NCBI RefSeq assembly: GCF_040779325.2
Contig: NZ_JBFONT020000001.1
Coordinates: forward strand, 992,001-1,056,000
Direction of reading: 5' to 3'
From: Aestuariibius violaceus
GTDB taxonomy: Bacteria > Pseudomonadota > Alphaproteobacteria > Rhodobacterales > Rhodobacteraceae
Length of the DNA: 64,000 bases
A program made the translations under genes and the position numbers. Below, piece after piece: positions 1-8,562 of this stretch (its first letter is position 1; every line of letters starts with the position of its first letter). Under the pieces are notes generated by a model. That model was given only the letters and a program-made list of their open reading frames with translations, was not told the origin of the DNA and searched no databases.

Positions 1-99
1 CCCGCGTCCTCCGCCAGCAAATCGCCCTTCGGCATTCTCGGCGTTTTCAGCGTTTTCCGCATTCTCTGCGTTCTCCGCATTCTCGGCGTTTTGAAGCAC
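1..99 (-). CDS. N-terminus of an NAE-repeat protein (partial, runs off left edge)
   Basis: This short open frame starts with GTG at 99, behind a purine-rich AGGGAGG (106-112) at good Shine-Dalgarno spacing. An in-frame TAA at 121-123 closes the frame upstream. After Val-Leu-Gln it encodes seven consecutive Asn-Ala-Glu triplets from a degenerate 9-bp tandem repeat, then a Gly/Arg-rich stretch up to the window edge. I do not recognise the protein. A second minus frame is also open across the repeat, so the frame choice rests on the ribosome binding site and the regular tripeptide. Confidence 0.35.
   Translation of the reverse strand, partial: MLQNAENAENAENAENAENAENAEGRFAGGGRG
31..93. repeat. 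9-bp tandem repeat, seven units
   Basis: Seven degenerate 9-bp units of the form (G/C/T/A)GCRTTYTC lie head to tail from 31 to 93. On the minus strand each unit encodes Asn-Ala-Glu in the partial frame that starts at 99. Third-position and silent differences between units suggest an older, coding-constrained repeat rather than a fresh slippage tract. Confidence 0.75.
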
Positions 100-226
100 A
101 GGATGCCTCCCTGTTTCGCATTACAACGAGAATATGCTAGCGTCGCCTTGGAAGGTTGACCATGCGTAAATGCTGGGTAGAGCGATAACTTCGTAAATGT
201 TCCAAGGAGTTGTACGGATCGCTGAC

Positions 227-1795
227 ATGCGTGCGACACTCACACTTGCCGGACCTGTATCGCTTGTAGACAGCGAGGGGCAGGATCGGACTCCGCTGTC
301 CATGAAGGCCCGGGGGATTTTGGCCATTCTTGGCACCGCGCGCGAACATCGTATGTCCCGCGCCAAGCTCCAGGACAAGCTGTGGAGCGAGCGGTCACCG
401 GAACAGGGCAGCGCCAGTCTGCGTCAGGCGCTGACGGAGATCCGCCGCACGTTCGGGCCGTTGCGCTCGGCGCTTGTCAGCGGACCGGGATGGATTGGAC
501 TTGATCCAAACGTCATCGACATCTCTCTTGACCTGCCCGCGAACGCCGTACCGGAAACAACAGAGTTCGCGGACGATCTGGATATTCGGGACAGTGAGTT
601 TGAAGAGTGGCTTCTCCTCCAGCGCCAGCACTTTTCGAAGCTATGGAGCGCCAAGCCGGCGACAGCAGTTTCACGAGATACCCGTCCCACTATCCGCTTC
701 GAGCCTGCAGCAGTGATCCTCACACCGCCTAAAACGGGCGACAAACAACTCGACGGATTTGCCGACCTTGCGCTGCGGGATGCCGCACAGCGAGCATCCG
801 ACTTCCTACCCTTGCGAATTTTTCATGATGCATCGGCGAAGACTGACTTTCCCGATGCGGTCGAAGTTCATGTCCGCGGGATCGGGGCAGTTCACGATCT
901 GGCCTTGCATGTCTCAATCTGCCGTGGCCGCGACGGACAGCAGATCTGGAGCAGAACATTTGAAACCGATCGCTCAAGGGTCGCGAACCGCTTTCGGGAG
1001 GTTTCTGGTGAAACGACCCTCGCACTCCTTCATGCGGGATCAGCAGACACCGAGAGCGACGCAAGGGGCAGTTCGGTCTCACTGACCGATGTGTTCGGCT
1101 ACTCCCGGTCGAATCTGTTGAGAGCCGATTCGATCCTCGGCACCGCGGAAGAGAGCCACACTGTTCTGGCGTTGAGGGCCTACATCCGGAACACGCAAAT
1201 CCTCGAGCGGCAAACAGAGGATTTCCGGCAGACCCGGCAGGAGGCAACGGACTTCGCCGATCGTGCCCTGCGTATGGCGCCCCAGAACGCGACGGTGCTG
1301 AGCGTGTCGTCTTTCGTTGCTGTGCGAAATGGTCATCTGGAGCTGGCATCAGACTTGGCTAACCGGGCCGTGCGGGCTGATCCGGGGAACTTGCTTGCCC
1401 ATATCAGCCGATCCGTGACGCTTGCGCAGGCGGGTCGGCACGATGAAGCCCATGCTGACGCTCTGACTGCGCATCAAGATCCGTTGTCGGCCCTCAGCCC
1501 CGCAAGCTCCGCGATTGGATGCTCCGTGACAGCAGTTCGCGCAGGGCGTCTTGACGAGGCTCTACGCTATGCCGCGATTTCACACGGCTATGCGCCAACT
1601 TTTCGCCCCGCACTAAGATTTCTGGCGGCCCTTCATTTCAAGCTCGGAAATGTCTCGGAAGCCGAAACCGCCCTATATAGGCTTCGCGAGTTAGAGCCGG
1701 ACTTCTCTCTCGAACTGATGTCGAGCCCCGAATACCCTGTCGCGAGTCTGAGAGCCGCCAGACTGTTGGACATCACACACTCGCAACTGATCTGA
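227..1795 (+). CDS. winged-helix/TPR transcriptional regulator (SARP/BTAD-like architecture)
   Basis: A protein of about 522 residues. The first ~90 residues resemble an OmpR/SARP-type winged helix (an LWSERSPEQGSASLRQALTE-type segment). The middle is poorly conserved. Residues ~340-500 form helix pairs typical of TPR repeats (ALRMAP, AVRADPGN, AEAGRHDEA-like turns). Such proteins normally act as transcription regulators with a TPR sensor or oligomerisation part. The start is uncertain: ATG 227 fits the family start (MRATLTLAGP), while an in-frame ATG at 197 adds ten residues. An AAGGAG at 202-207 suits neither start well. No target is evident from the neighbours. Confidence 0.7.
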   Translation: MRATLTLAGPVSLVDSEGQDRTPLSMKARGILAILGTAREHRMSRAKLQDKLWSERSPEQGSASLRQALTEIRRTFGPLRSALVSGPGWIGLDPNVIDISLDLPANAVPETTEFADDLDIRDSEFEEWLLLQRQHFSKLWSAKPATAVSRDTRPTIRFEPAAVILTPPKTGDKQLDGFADLALRDAAQRASDFLPLRIFHDASAKTDFPDAVEVHVRGIGAVHDLALHVSICRGRDGQQIWSRTFETDRSRVANRFREVSGETTLALLHAGSADTESDARGSSVSLTDVFGYSRSNLLRADSILGTAEESHTVLALRAYIRNTQILERQTEDFRQTRQEATDFADRALRMAPQNATVLSVSSFVAVRNGHLELASDLANRAVRADPGNLLAHISRSVTLAQAGRHDEAHADALTAHQDPLSALSPASSAIGCSVTAVRAGRLDEALRYAAISHGYAPTFRPALRFLAALHFKLGNVSEAETALYRLRELEPDFSLELMSSPEYPVASLRAARLLDITHSQLI

Positions 1796-2412
1796 TGACC
1801 GGTTTGCGCCTCAAAAACTTCGAAATCTTGTCGAATTCACAAAAAACTGACGGCGGATTCACGCCACATTCACAGCAATAGTTAATATTCGGTTTACAGA
1901 CACGGAAATGGGGATGGGTGGCAAGTCTCAGCAAAGACCTTTTCAGTATCAAGTTGTTGTTATTCTGAGACTTCTTTCCTACTAGGACCGTTTTTTCGTG
2001 TTACCGGGTCGCGCCGGAACTGGATTTGTGAGTGTTTTGTTACAAGTGCCCCAGGACCGTCGCGACCCGCTTTCCTCCCAGGCAGGGTGTGTCTTTCAAG
2101 TAAGCTTGCGGATTGCGCTTTTAGGGGACCTCTCACGTCAGCATCGATGACCGCCAAACACCCAAGCCCTGGCCCCCTAAGTTGCTTCGGCGTTTGTAGA
2201 TCCCCAGCTTGATGGTTTTCTGAGCCTAACGACTTATCCATCTCTTCGGGGAATCGCCCTTTTCGCCTCTCCACCTCTGCAAGATTCGAGTACCTCGAGC
2301 AGGGAGCGCTTTCCTCACACGCGTGGCCGCCGGCTTATGTTTGATGCAGAAGAGATTAGAAGCGCCCAGATCCGGGACATCACCGCTGACAAGAGGGCAG
2401 ATGCTGGAGCGG
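1796..2412. other. intergenic stretch with no supported gene
   Basis: About 600 bp between the TPR regulator and the end of the guanidine operon. It is more AT-rich at its left end (a run of CACATTCACAG-like sequence near 1862-1880). Two short open frames here (minus 1960-2274 and plus 2337-2609) have no recognisable domain and no ribosome binding site I would trust. I see no convincing terminator or RNA. Confidence 0.5.
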
Positions 2413-2841
2413 TCACCGTTCTTCTCTCGGATCCCTCATTCTTTGCGCCAGGAAATCACGAATATCGATCAATGTTTTCTCATCGATTGAAACGTAGATC
2501 AGGGCCATGTTGGTCCTTTCGCGAACCATCTCACCTGGAAACGGTAAGTAGCTCAGGTCGCGCGATCCGAAAGACGGCGATGCAGTGCCCACCTGCCATT
2601 CGGTCTTGAGCTCGATATCCACCAGCTTCAGCGCGTTCGTCCCGCCCGCACCCTGCCTTTCGAACGGCACGCCAGCCAAGCGCAGATAGCTCGTCTTATC
2701 GGCGGCCTGAATGAAACCATCGATGAATTGCGTGGCCATGACCTGCAACTCAGCCGCCGCATCCTCCGGAGGAATATGGCTGTGCAGATGATCGTGGTGG
2801 AGGTTGTGGCCGATATGGCCGTTCACGATGTCATGTGGCAT
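2413..2841 (-). CDS. His-rich small protein, last gene of the guanidine operon
   Basis: A 142-residue protein starting at ATG 2841, which overlaps the end of the guanidine hydrolase gene by 11 bp. The open frame extends upstream to 2925, but that part lies inside the hydrolase gene in another frame. Eight of the first 22 residues are histidine (clusters GHIGH and HHDHLHSH), a typical soft-metal-binding tail. The rest (residues ~28-142) is a mixed alpha/beta sequence that I do not recognise as HypA, HypB or UreE. The overlap and operon position imply production coupled to the nickel-type hydrolase, so a metal-delivery role is a reasonable inference but not shown. Confidence 0.8.
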   Translation of the reverse strand: MPHDIVNGHIGHNLHHDHLHSHIPPEDAAAELQVMATQFIDGFIQAADKTSYLRLAGVPFERQGAGGTNALKLVDIELKTEWQVGTASPSFGSRDLSYLPFPGEMVRERTNMALIYVSIDEKTLIDIRDFLAQRMRDPREER

Positions 2842-4075
2842 TGGACCACCGCTTTCCTTCAAAGTCGCCATGCGGGATGGTGACAGGCTTGTCGATATGC
2901 GCCTTGTGGGCGCCCAACCTGCCACTTGCGACCAGTGACCCTAACACATCCACGATCACCCGCGTGCCCATTAGCGCCGTGATATCCGACGTATCGTAAG
3001 GCGGTGAGACCTCGACCAACTCCATCCCGCAGATCCCCTCGGCAGCGACCTTGGAAGCAAGCGACAGCGCCTCGCGCGGAAGGAAGCCTCCTGGTTCCGG
3101 CCAGCCGGTGCCAGGAACGAAGCCACAATCGATGCTGTCGATGTCAAACGACATGTAAACCATGTCAACGCCGTCCCAGGCCATTTCCAACGCCATCTCG
3201 GCTGTGCGGTCCACACCCATCCGCTCCATATCGGACATGGTGATGATATTGGTTTCACGCTCGCGGGCCACTTTGACGGCCTCTCGCGGCACCTGCCAGC
3301 CGCCGATGCCCACTTGTACGAGGTTCCTGGCGGGTACGTTGGGCAGGTTGGTCGAATGGAACCACGGTGTGGTGTGCATGCGCTCGTCCAGGTCCTTTTC
3401 CTGGATGTCGGCATGACGATCAAAATGGACGATGCCGATCTTCTTTGAGGTGCATCCGGCGATGCCGCGTACACAGGGAAATCCAATAGAGTGGTCGCCG
3501 CCGATCATGACCGGCAGCGATCCGGACGAGAATACGTGGCTGACGGCGCGGCTGATCTGGTCGAAGCTCTTCTCGATATTGGCTGGGATGGTGAACACAT
3601 CGCCTGCGTCGCATAACGTCATCTGCTCGCGCAGATCGATCCCCATCTCGTAATTGTAGGGTGTATAAAGCGCGCTGATCTTCCGCACGCCCTGCGGACC
3701 GAAACGCGTGCCGGGGCGATAGGTCGTGCCGCCATCGAACGGGATGCCCAGAACTGTGGCATCATAGTCCTTCACCTCCGTTACGTCTTCGGCATAGGGC
3801 GCCTTGAGGAAGGTGTTGATGCCGGCGTAATGCGGCAGCTCGCCCCGCGCGAAGGTCGGGATCGACTTATCCTCGATCGAATCCGCACCAGTTAGGCCCA
3901 TGCGCAGGGCCCAGCGCCGCTCCTCATCCCAGCTGCCCTCCGGGATATCGGCCTCGGCCTTCATCGACTTCCAGCCTTGCAGCCGGGTCAGGTCGGGGTG
4001 ATGGAACCGGCGCGCATCACGGCGCAGGTCGCTGGGATGGTGCGATCGGGTCCGGTCAGGCGGGGTGAACAGCAT
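2831..4075 (-). CDS. gdmH: guanidine hydrolase, arginase/agmatinase fold
   Basis: A 414-residue ureohydrolase-family enzyme, predicted to hydrolyse guanidine to urea and ammonia. All six metal ligands of the fold are visible: H195 (GGDHS), D219, H221 and D223 (D-R-H-A-D), D311 and D313 (SFDIDSID). The segment C-G-F-V-P-G-T-G-W-P-E-P-G-G (317-330) and the ~70-residue N-terminal extension fit the Ni-dependent guanidine hydrolases better than agmatinase. The start at 4075 is set by an AGGAGGA ribosome binding site and overlaps the ATPase gene by 20 bp; the open frame to 4207 is not needed. The guanidine riboswitch upstream is the strongest support for the substrate. Agmatinase or guanidinobutyrase is the alternative. 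Confidence 0.83.
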   Translation of the reverse strand: MLFTPPDRTRSHHPSDLRRDARRFHHPDLTRLQGWKSMKAEADIPEGSWDEERRWALRMGLTGADSIEDKSIPTFARGELPHYAGINTFLKAPYAEDVTEVKDYDATVLGIPFDGGTTYRPGTRFGPQGVRKISALYTPYNYEMGIDLREQMTLCDAGDVFTIPANIEKSFDQISRAVSHVFSSGSLPVMIGGDHSIGFPCVRGIAGCTSKKIGIVHFDRHADIQEKDLDERMHTTPWFHSTNLPNVPARNLVQVGIGGWQVPREAVKVARERETNIITMSDMERMGVDRTAEMALEMAWDGVDMVYMSFDIDSIDCGFVPGTGWPEPGGFLPREALSLASKVAAEGICGMELVEVSPPYDTSDITALMGTRVIVDVLGSLVASGRLGAHKAHIDKPVTIPHGDFEGKRWSNAT

Positions 4076-4823
4076 GGATTTCCTCCTGAATGCGTTGAAA
4101 CGGGATCCCGCCATCGCGGGCATCGAAGTCGTAGGTGATGGTGGCGCCGTACGGGTCTGGATCCGTTGGGTCCCAGCGGGGCTTGTCAAAGACGACGACG
4201 CGATCACCCAGCTTGAAGCCCTCTGCCAGATCGTGCGTCACCATGAAGACGGTCATGTTCGTTTCGGCCCGCAGATCGGTCAGGAAACCGTGCATCTGAA
4301 GACGGATGCCGGGATCGAGGGCACCGAAAGGTTCGTCCAGCAGAAGGATACGGGGCTTTGCGGCCAAAGCCTGGCCGATCGCCAGCCTCTGCTGCATGCC
4401 CCCCGACAACGTAGCCGGGTACTGATCGGCAACGTTCGACAGGCCGATCCGGGCCAGCGTTTCGTTGGCGCGCCTGATCGCATCGCGCCGGGCTGCGCCG
4501 GTAAAATAGCCCCACCGCCTACGGAAACTTTCGCCCGCCACCACATTGTCGCGCACCGTCAGATGAGGAAAGACCGAGTATTTCTGAAAGACCACGCCAC
4601 GGTCCAACCCCGGTTCGGCAGCTGGCGGGGCGTCAGCAATGCGGATTTCACCGCGGCTTGGTTGCTCCTGAGCCAGCAGCAACCGCAAGAAAGTGGACTT
4701 GCCGCAGCCTGATGCGCCAACGATCGAGATGAACTCCCCTTCATCTACCGTCAGATTCACCCGTTCGAGGATTGGCCTGCGACCGTAGGATTGAAAGATG
4801 TTCTCGACTGTCACAAAGCTCAC
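4056..4823 (-). CDS. ABC transporter ATP-binding protein (NitT/TauT family), guanidine operon
   Basis: A 255-residue nitrate/taurine/bicarbonate-type ABC ATPase. Walker A is GASGCGKST, the signature is LSGGMQQRL, and Walker B is RILLLDEPFGALD, followed by the H-loop TVFMVTHDLAEG. I choose GTG 4823, which overlaps the permease stop as GTGA and has GGAGG seven bases upstream; another in-frame GTG lies at 4841. It energises uptake together with the permease at 4820-5632 and the binding protein at 5654-6712, most likely for guanidine given the leader RNA. Confidence 0.88.
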   Translation of the reverse strand: MSFVTVENIFQSYGRRPILERVNLTVDEGEFISIVGASGCGKSTFLRLLLAQEQPSRGEIRIADAPPAAEPGLDRGVVFQKYSVFPHLTVRDNVVAGESFRRRWGYFTGAARRDAIRRANETLARIGLSNVADQYPATLSGGMQQRLAIGQALAAKPRILLLDEPFGALDPGIRLQMHGFLTDLRAETNMTVFMVTHDLAEGFKLGDRVVVFDKPRWDPTDPDPYGATITYDFDARDGGIPFQRIQEEIHAVHPA

Positions 4824-5632
4824 AGCGTGACCTCCGTCCACGGGAACAGGCGACGGGACAGTGACCGCAAGGTGAGGTCCATCATGAAGGCCAGAAACGT
4901 GATCCAGATGACATAGGTCAGGATGACATCCATCGCGAGGAAACGGCGCACGAGGAAGATCCGGTAACCAAGCCCCTGTTCAGCTGCGATCGCCTCAGAG
5001 GCGATTAGGAACAGCCAAGCAGGCCCAAGCGACAGACGCACCGCTTGGATCAGGCGCGGAAGCATCTGCGGCAGCGCGACGCGGATCGCTATGACGAAGC
5101 TCGATGCGCCGAGTGTCTCGGCTTTGACGATCGTCTCGCGCGGGATCTCGATGACACGCTGGCTGAGGTCCCGAATCATGAAAGGCAGGATTCCGATCAC
5201 GATCAGCACGACCTTCGATGTCTCCCCCAGACCGAAGACAATGAAGAGGATCGGCAGTATCGCGAGTGGCGGGATCATCGACACCACTGCCACCAGACCG
5301 GCAAGAGCGGTCCGGAAATGGGGCAACAAGCCGATCAACAGCCCGAGAACCGTCGCGAGCATGGCTGCGATCACCACGCCAACGAACAGTCGCTGCAGGC
5401 TGGCCCAGGTGTCGTGCCAAAGCAGGATCCGGCTCGAACGCCGGTCCGGCTCGGTAAAGAGGCGCTCCGCCGTGGCAGCGATCGTCGCGGGCGAGGGCAA
5501 CAGCCTATCGGAGGGGTTGGCGGCCAGCCGGATCTCGGATCCGATCGAATAGGCGAGGAACAACAGGACAAAGGGCAAGCCGATCAGAACCACCCTCAGC
5601 ACAACGCCTGGACGCCTGTTTATCCAACGCAC
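4820..5632 (-). CDS. ABC transporter permease (NitT/TauT family), guanidine operon
   Basis: A 270-residue inner-membrane permease with about six predicted helices. The BPD_transp_1 EAA loop is near residues 165-185 (VKAETLGASSFVIAIRVALP). Start GTG 5632 has GGAGG at seven bases. It sits 21 bp after the binding-protein gene and its stop overlaps the ATPase start, so the three subunits are translationally linked. The family commonly imports small nitrogen or sulfur compounds; guanidine is inferred from the riboswitch. Confidence 0.88.
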   Translation of the reverse strand: MRWINRRPGVVLRVVLIGLPFVLLFLAYSIGSEIRLAANPSDRLLPSPATIAATAERLFTEPDRRSSRILLWHDTWASLQRLFVGVVIAAMLATVLGLLIGLLPHFRTALAGLVAVVSMIPPLAILPILFIVFGLGETSKVVLIVIGILPFMIRDLSQRVIEIPRETIVKAETLGASSFVIAIRVALPQMLPRLIQAVRLSLGPAWLFLIASEAIAAEQGLGYRIFLVRRFLAMDVILTYVIWITFLAFMMDLTLRSLSRRLFPWTEVTL

Positions 5633-5653
5633 GGCTTTGCCTCCGCCCTGTGA

Positions 5654-6712
5654 TCAGAGCGCGCCGTCCACTGCCATTTGCATGTAGGTCGTGTCGAAGC
5701 GGAAGTTCACGTTATTCGGATCGCCTGTGGTCGAACCGTCAGGATAGGCCACGCCTATGAAGTCGGCTGACGGCGCGCCTTCGCCAAGGATGCCCTTATC
5801 GAACAGGAATTCGGCGACACTGGTCATGGTCGATGGCAGTTCGGCGCCTTGCGCGAAGGCAACTGCATCCGCGGGGTCATAGAACATCTGAGTGGACGCC
5901 AGCTGGGCCTTGTAGCCTTCCAAGTCGGTGCCGGAAGCCTCGGCCATCGCGGTCAGCACCTCCTCGTCCCCCGCCATCATCAGGCCCATCACCTCGTACC
6001 AGGCGCCAACCAGAGCTCGGCCAAATTCCGGATTCGCTTCAAGGGTCTCAGTGTTCACGACCATGAGGTCGATGATCTCGCCGGGGATGTCCGAGCTGTC
6101 GAACAGCTTGTTCGCTGCTGGATCATCGAGGATGGTCGAGACGAGTGGATTCCAAGTTACGACGGCCTCCACATCGTCTGTCTGAAACGCGGCGATCATG
6201 TCTGCGTCCGAAGTGTTGACGACGCCGGCAAGGTCGGCTTCGGCCAATCCAACGCTATCAAGCGCGCGTGCTAGCAAGTAGTGTGAAACGGAAAGCTCCA
6301 CCAGGTTCACTGGTTTGCCGGCAAGGTCCGACAGGCCACCCTCGCCCTTGAGAATGACGGCATCGTTGCCATTCGAGAAGTCGCCGACGATCAGCGCGGT
6401 CGTATCCACCCCGCTGCCCGCCGGGATGGAGAGCGTGTCCATGTTTGTGGCTGAGACGCCGTCGAAGGCTCCGGCCGTGTACTGGTTGATCGACTCGACG
6501 TAGTCGTTGATCTGTACGATCTCGACATCGATCCCATACTTTTCGGCCCATTTGTCCATAATGCCCGAGTCCTCCAGGTATCCCCAGGGCATCCAGCCGA
6601 CATAGATTGACCAAGCGATGCGGAAGTCGGTCTTTTCCTGAGCGGGCGCGGGTGCGGCGAGGCCGAATAAGAGAATGGCCGTGGAAGCCGCGATATGGCG
6701 AAGTACAGACAT
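5654..6712 (-). CDS. ABC transporter substrate-binding protein, guanidine operon
   Basis: A 352-residue periplasmic binding protein of the NMT1/TauA/SsuA type. The N-terminus (MSVLRHIAASTAILLFGLAA-PAPAQ) is a Sec signal peptide cut near residue 24. The mature part begins FRIAWSIYVGWMPWGYLEDSG, a typical aromatic-lined ligand pocket start. It is the first gene after the guanidine-I riboswitch, as expected for a guanidine importer. Ribosome binding site GAGGAAGG precedes ATG 6712. Confidence 0.88.
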   Translation of the reverse strand: MSVLRHIAASTAILLFGLAAPAPAQEKTDFRIAWSIYVGWMPWGYLEDSGIMDKWAEKYGIDVEIVQINDYVESINQYTAGAFDGVSATNMDTLSIPAGSGVDTTALIVGDFSNGNDAVILKGEGGLSDLAGKPVNLVELSVSHYLLARALDSVGLAEADLAGVVNTSDADMIAAFQTDDVEAVVTWNPLVSTILDDPAANKLFDSSDIPGEIIDLMVVNTETLEANPEFGRALVGAWYEVMGLMMAGDEEVLTAMAEASGTDLEGYKAQLASTQMFYDPADAVAFAQGAELPSTMTSVAEFLFDKGILGEGAPSADFIGVAYPDGSTTGDPNNVNFRFDTTYMQMAVDGAL

Positions 6713-6733
6713 TGGGTTGCCTTCCTCTACGTC

Positions 6734-6773
6734 GTTCCGCCGGGATCGTTTATCTGGGATGCGGTGGCGGAAC
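6734..6773 (-). promoter_or_regulatory. hairpin between riboswitch and first gene (candidate expression platform)
   Basis: On the minus-strand RNA, GUUCCGCC (6773-6766) can pair with GGCGGAAC (6741-6734), a perfect 8-bp stem located just before the ribosome binding site of the binding-protein gene. The 5' half repeats the GGUUCCG of the aptamer's first conserved strand (6894-6888), so the 3' half could instead pair there. There is no U-run, so control at translation or by another terminator is more likely than simple intrinsic termination at this stem. This is inference from sequence only. Confidence 0.45.
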
Positions 6774-6800
6774 CTGAGAGACCTACAAACCCGTCGCAGT

Positions 6801-6900
6801 GCTCTCCCGGGATTTTGTCCCGCCGTGTACTCGCGCGGGGTTTACCGCGCGGGCGGCATCTCTCGGACCAGGCCCCCGTGAACGGAGCGGAACCCTAGAC
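6801..6900 (-). promoter_or_regulatory. guanidine-I riboswitch (ykkC-yxkD class)
   Basis: Read on the minus strand, the leader has the class hallmarks in the right order. CUAGGGUUCCG is at 6898-6888, GGUCCGAGAGAUGCCGCC at about 6870-6853, and GGGACAAAAUCCCGGGAGAG at 6821-6802. These match the conserved cores of the ykkC-yxkD aptamer that binds free guanidinium. It lies about 90 bp upstream of an importer and a ureohydrolase, the gene classes this riboswitch usually controls. It is predicted to switch the operon on when guanidine is present. Confidence 0.93.
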
Positions 6901-7068
6901 GCCCTGCGGATCTACTGTGCGTCGGGAGTGCGGACTGATCCCAACGATCCATCGCTTTTGCACACCGCCTTGCAACGACCTGCTTGAGACTTGGGCAAAA
7001 CCAGACAACTTGCTGAAGGGATAGGCAGACAAGTTGGAACAGATCGGTGTAAAGCGCATGCCATCGGC

Positions 7069-7847
7069 ATGACGCTTTCCGGCGCCTCCTCGTGGTACCG
7101 GATTGCGCAGGTCGGCCTGCGGATCTGGTGCGTGGCCGAGCCGCATGTCCACCCGATCTTTTCCGCAAACATCTTTCTCGTTCTCGCATCCAGGACCGAT
7201 CTGGTGATCGACAGCGGCATGGGCATCGTGCCGTTGCGACCCGTCATCGATGGCATCCGGCCGCAGCAGGGCAGACCGCTTGTCCTGTTCACAACCCACG
7301 CCCATGTCGACCACATCAGCGCGGCGCATGGGTTCGACATCCGTTTGGCCATTCGCTCGAAGCTAATGAGATGGCCGGTCCGACACCCTAAAGCCTCGAT
7401 GGCGATGAGATCCCGGACCGTCTGCAGCGCCTGTTCCTAGACGCGGGCTACCCGCAGTTATGGCCGCTGCTTCTCGATGCAATCCCTTGGGCAGACTACG
7501 ATCCAGCGACCTATGGGTTACGCGGCGCACCGGTCACACACCTTGCTTCGGGAGGAGAGGTTGTGGATCTGGGAGATTGAGTGGCCGAGGTACTACATAT
7601 GCCGGGCCACGCTCCGGGGCAGATCGGTTTGTGGCACGCAGGATCTGGAGCACTATTCGGCGCGGATGCAATCCATGACGGGCCACCAATCGACGATCGA
7701 CCCGGCACGAGCGTCGCCGACTACCGTCAGACCTTCCTGCGGCTCCGCGACATGCCCGTGGGCCAGGTCTATGACGGGGACGATCCTGCCGCCGGACATG
7801 AGAGATACCATGCGATCTTGGATCACTACCTCGGCCTGTGGCAGTAA
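7069..7847 (+). pseudogene. broken metallo-beta-lactamase-fold hydrolase
   Basis: The first frame (start ATG 7069) reads through the signature TTHAHVDHISAAHGF, the HxHxDH metal site of the MBL fold. It then goes out of frame at about 7380-7395. The product continues in the third frame (LDGDEIPDRLQRLFLDAG onward) to PGHAPGQIGLW, GALFGADAIHDGP and a stop at 7847. An in-frame TGA at 7578-7580 interrupts it again. At least one frameshift and one nonsense change make it a pseudogene. It stands divergent from the guanidine riboswitch. Confidence 0.75.
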
Positions 7848-7849
7848 GG

Positions 7850-8472
7850 CTAGGGTCGCAGATACCCTGTCGTCGCGAGGCCGTGAAGGTCGACATCGCG
7901 AAGGACGAGCCCATTCTCATTTCGACGCAGCAAAGCTGCATCTTCACGAACCGGGTTGGCTGACAGGCAAACAATGCCCTCGGCACCCCGCCATTGCTCG
8001 AAAAGGCAGTGAGGAGCAAAGTTCGCAGTGATATCATCGGAAACGCCCCCCGCATCGACTTCGTTAACCAGGGTCTCTGACGACGGAACGTCGAGGCGGC
8101 AGGAAACGATCACAAACCGCGTCTCGTCTGCCACGAGGACGCCACTGAAGCCACCAGAGTAAAGAGCCTTGCGTTAAAGCAGCCGCCCTCGTGAAGCCAG
8201 CGTCCGGTATAGGATGCATGGACCTCTTCTTCGATCAGTGCATCGCCGTCGAATGACATGCGCCCCGTGTCAACTTCGTCTTGGTGCCCGTGCCAGTTCA
8301 CCGCGCGATGCCAAGTGCAGATTCCACAAGACACATCCGTCGTTCCGGCGAAAGCCTCAGCCTGTATGAGCAATCGCAGCGTCTCAGGCGGCGCGTCGGC
8401 CAGCTTTCTCCCGGTCAGAACTGGGCGGTCCGCAGGGATCCGGATGGCGGCATAGTACCTACCCGCCTGCAC
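7850..8472 (-). pseudogene. frameshifted unrecognised gene
   Basis: Two minus-strand frames read as one protein split by a shift near 8160-8175. The upstream part is QAGRYYAAIRIPADRPVL through ASYTGRWLHEGG. The downstream part is ALYSGGFSGVLVADETRFVI through HGLATTGYLRP, with a stop at 7850. Codon usage in both parts is normal for the region. I do not recognise the family. It abuts the broken MBL gene in a decayed region. Confidence 0.5.
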
Positions 8473-8562
8473 CCAATGAACGTGTGTCGTATCATCGAAG
8501 CGAAGGCCTACCCGGCAGCCAGTCGCGGCACCAGTGCCCCGGCAGGTCCTGTTCAGCGATCA

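Noticed and set aside
1960..2274. 104-codon minus frame in the gap after the TPR regulator
   Set aside because: No ribosome binding site, no domain, unusual composition; treated as non-coding.
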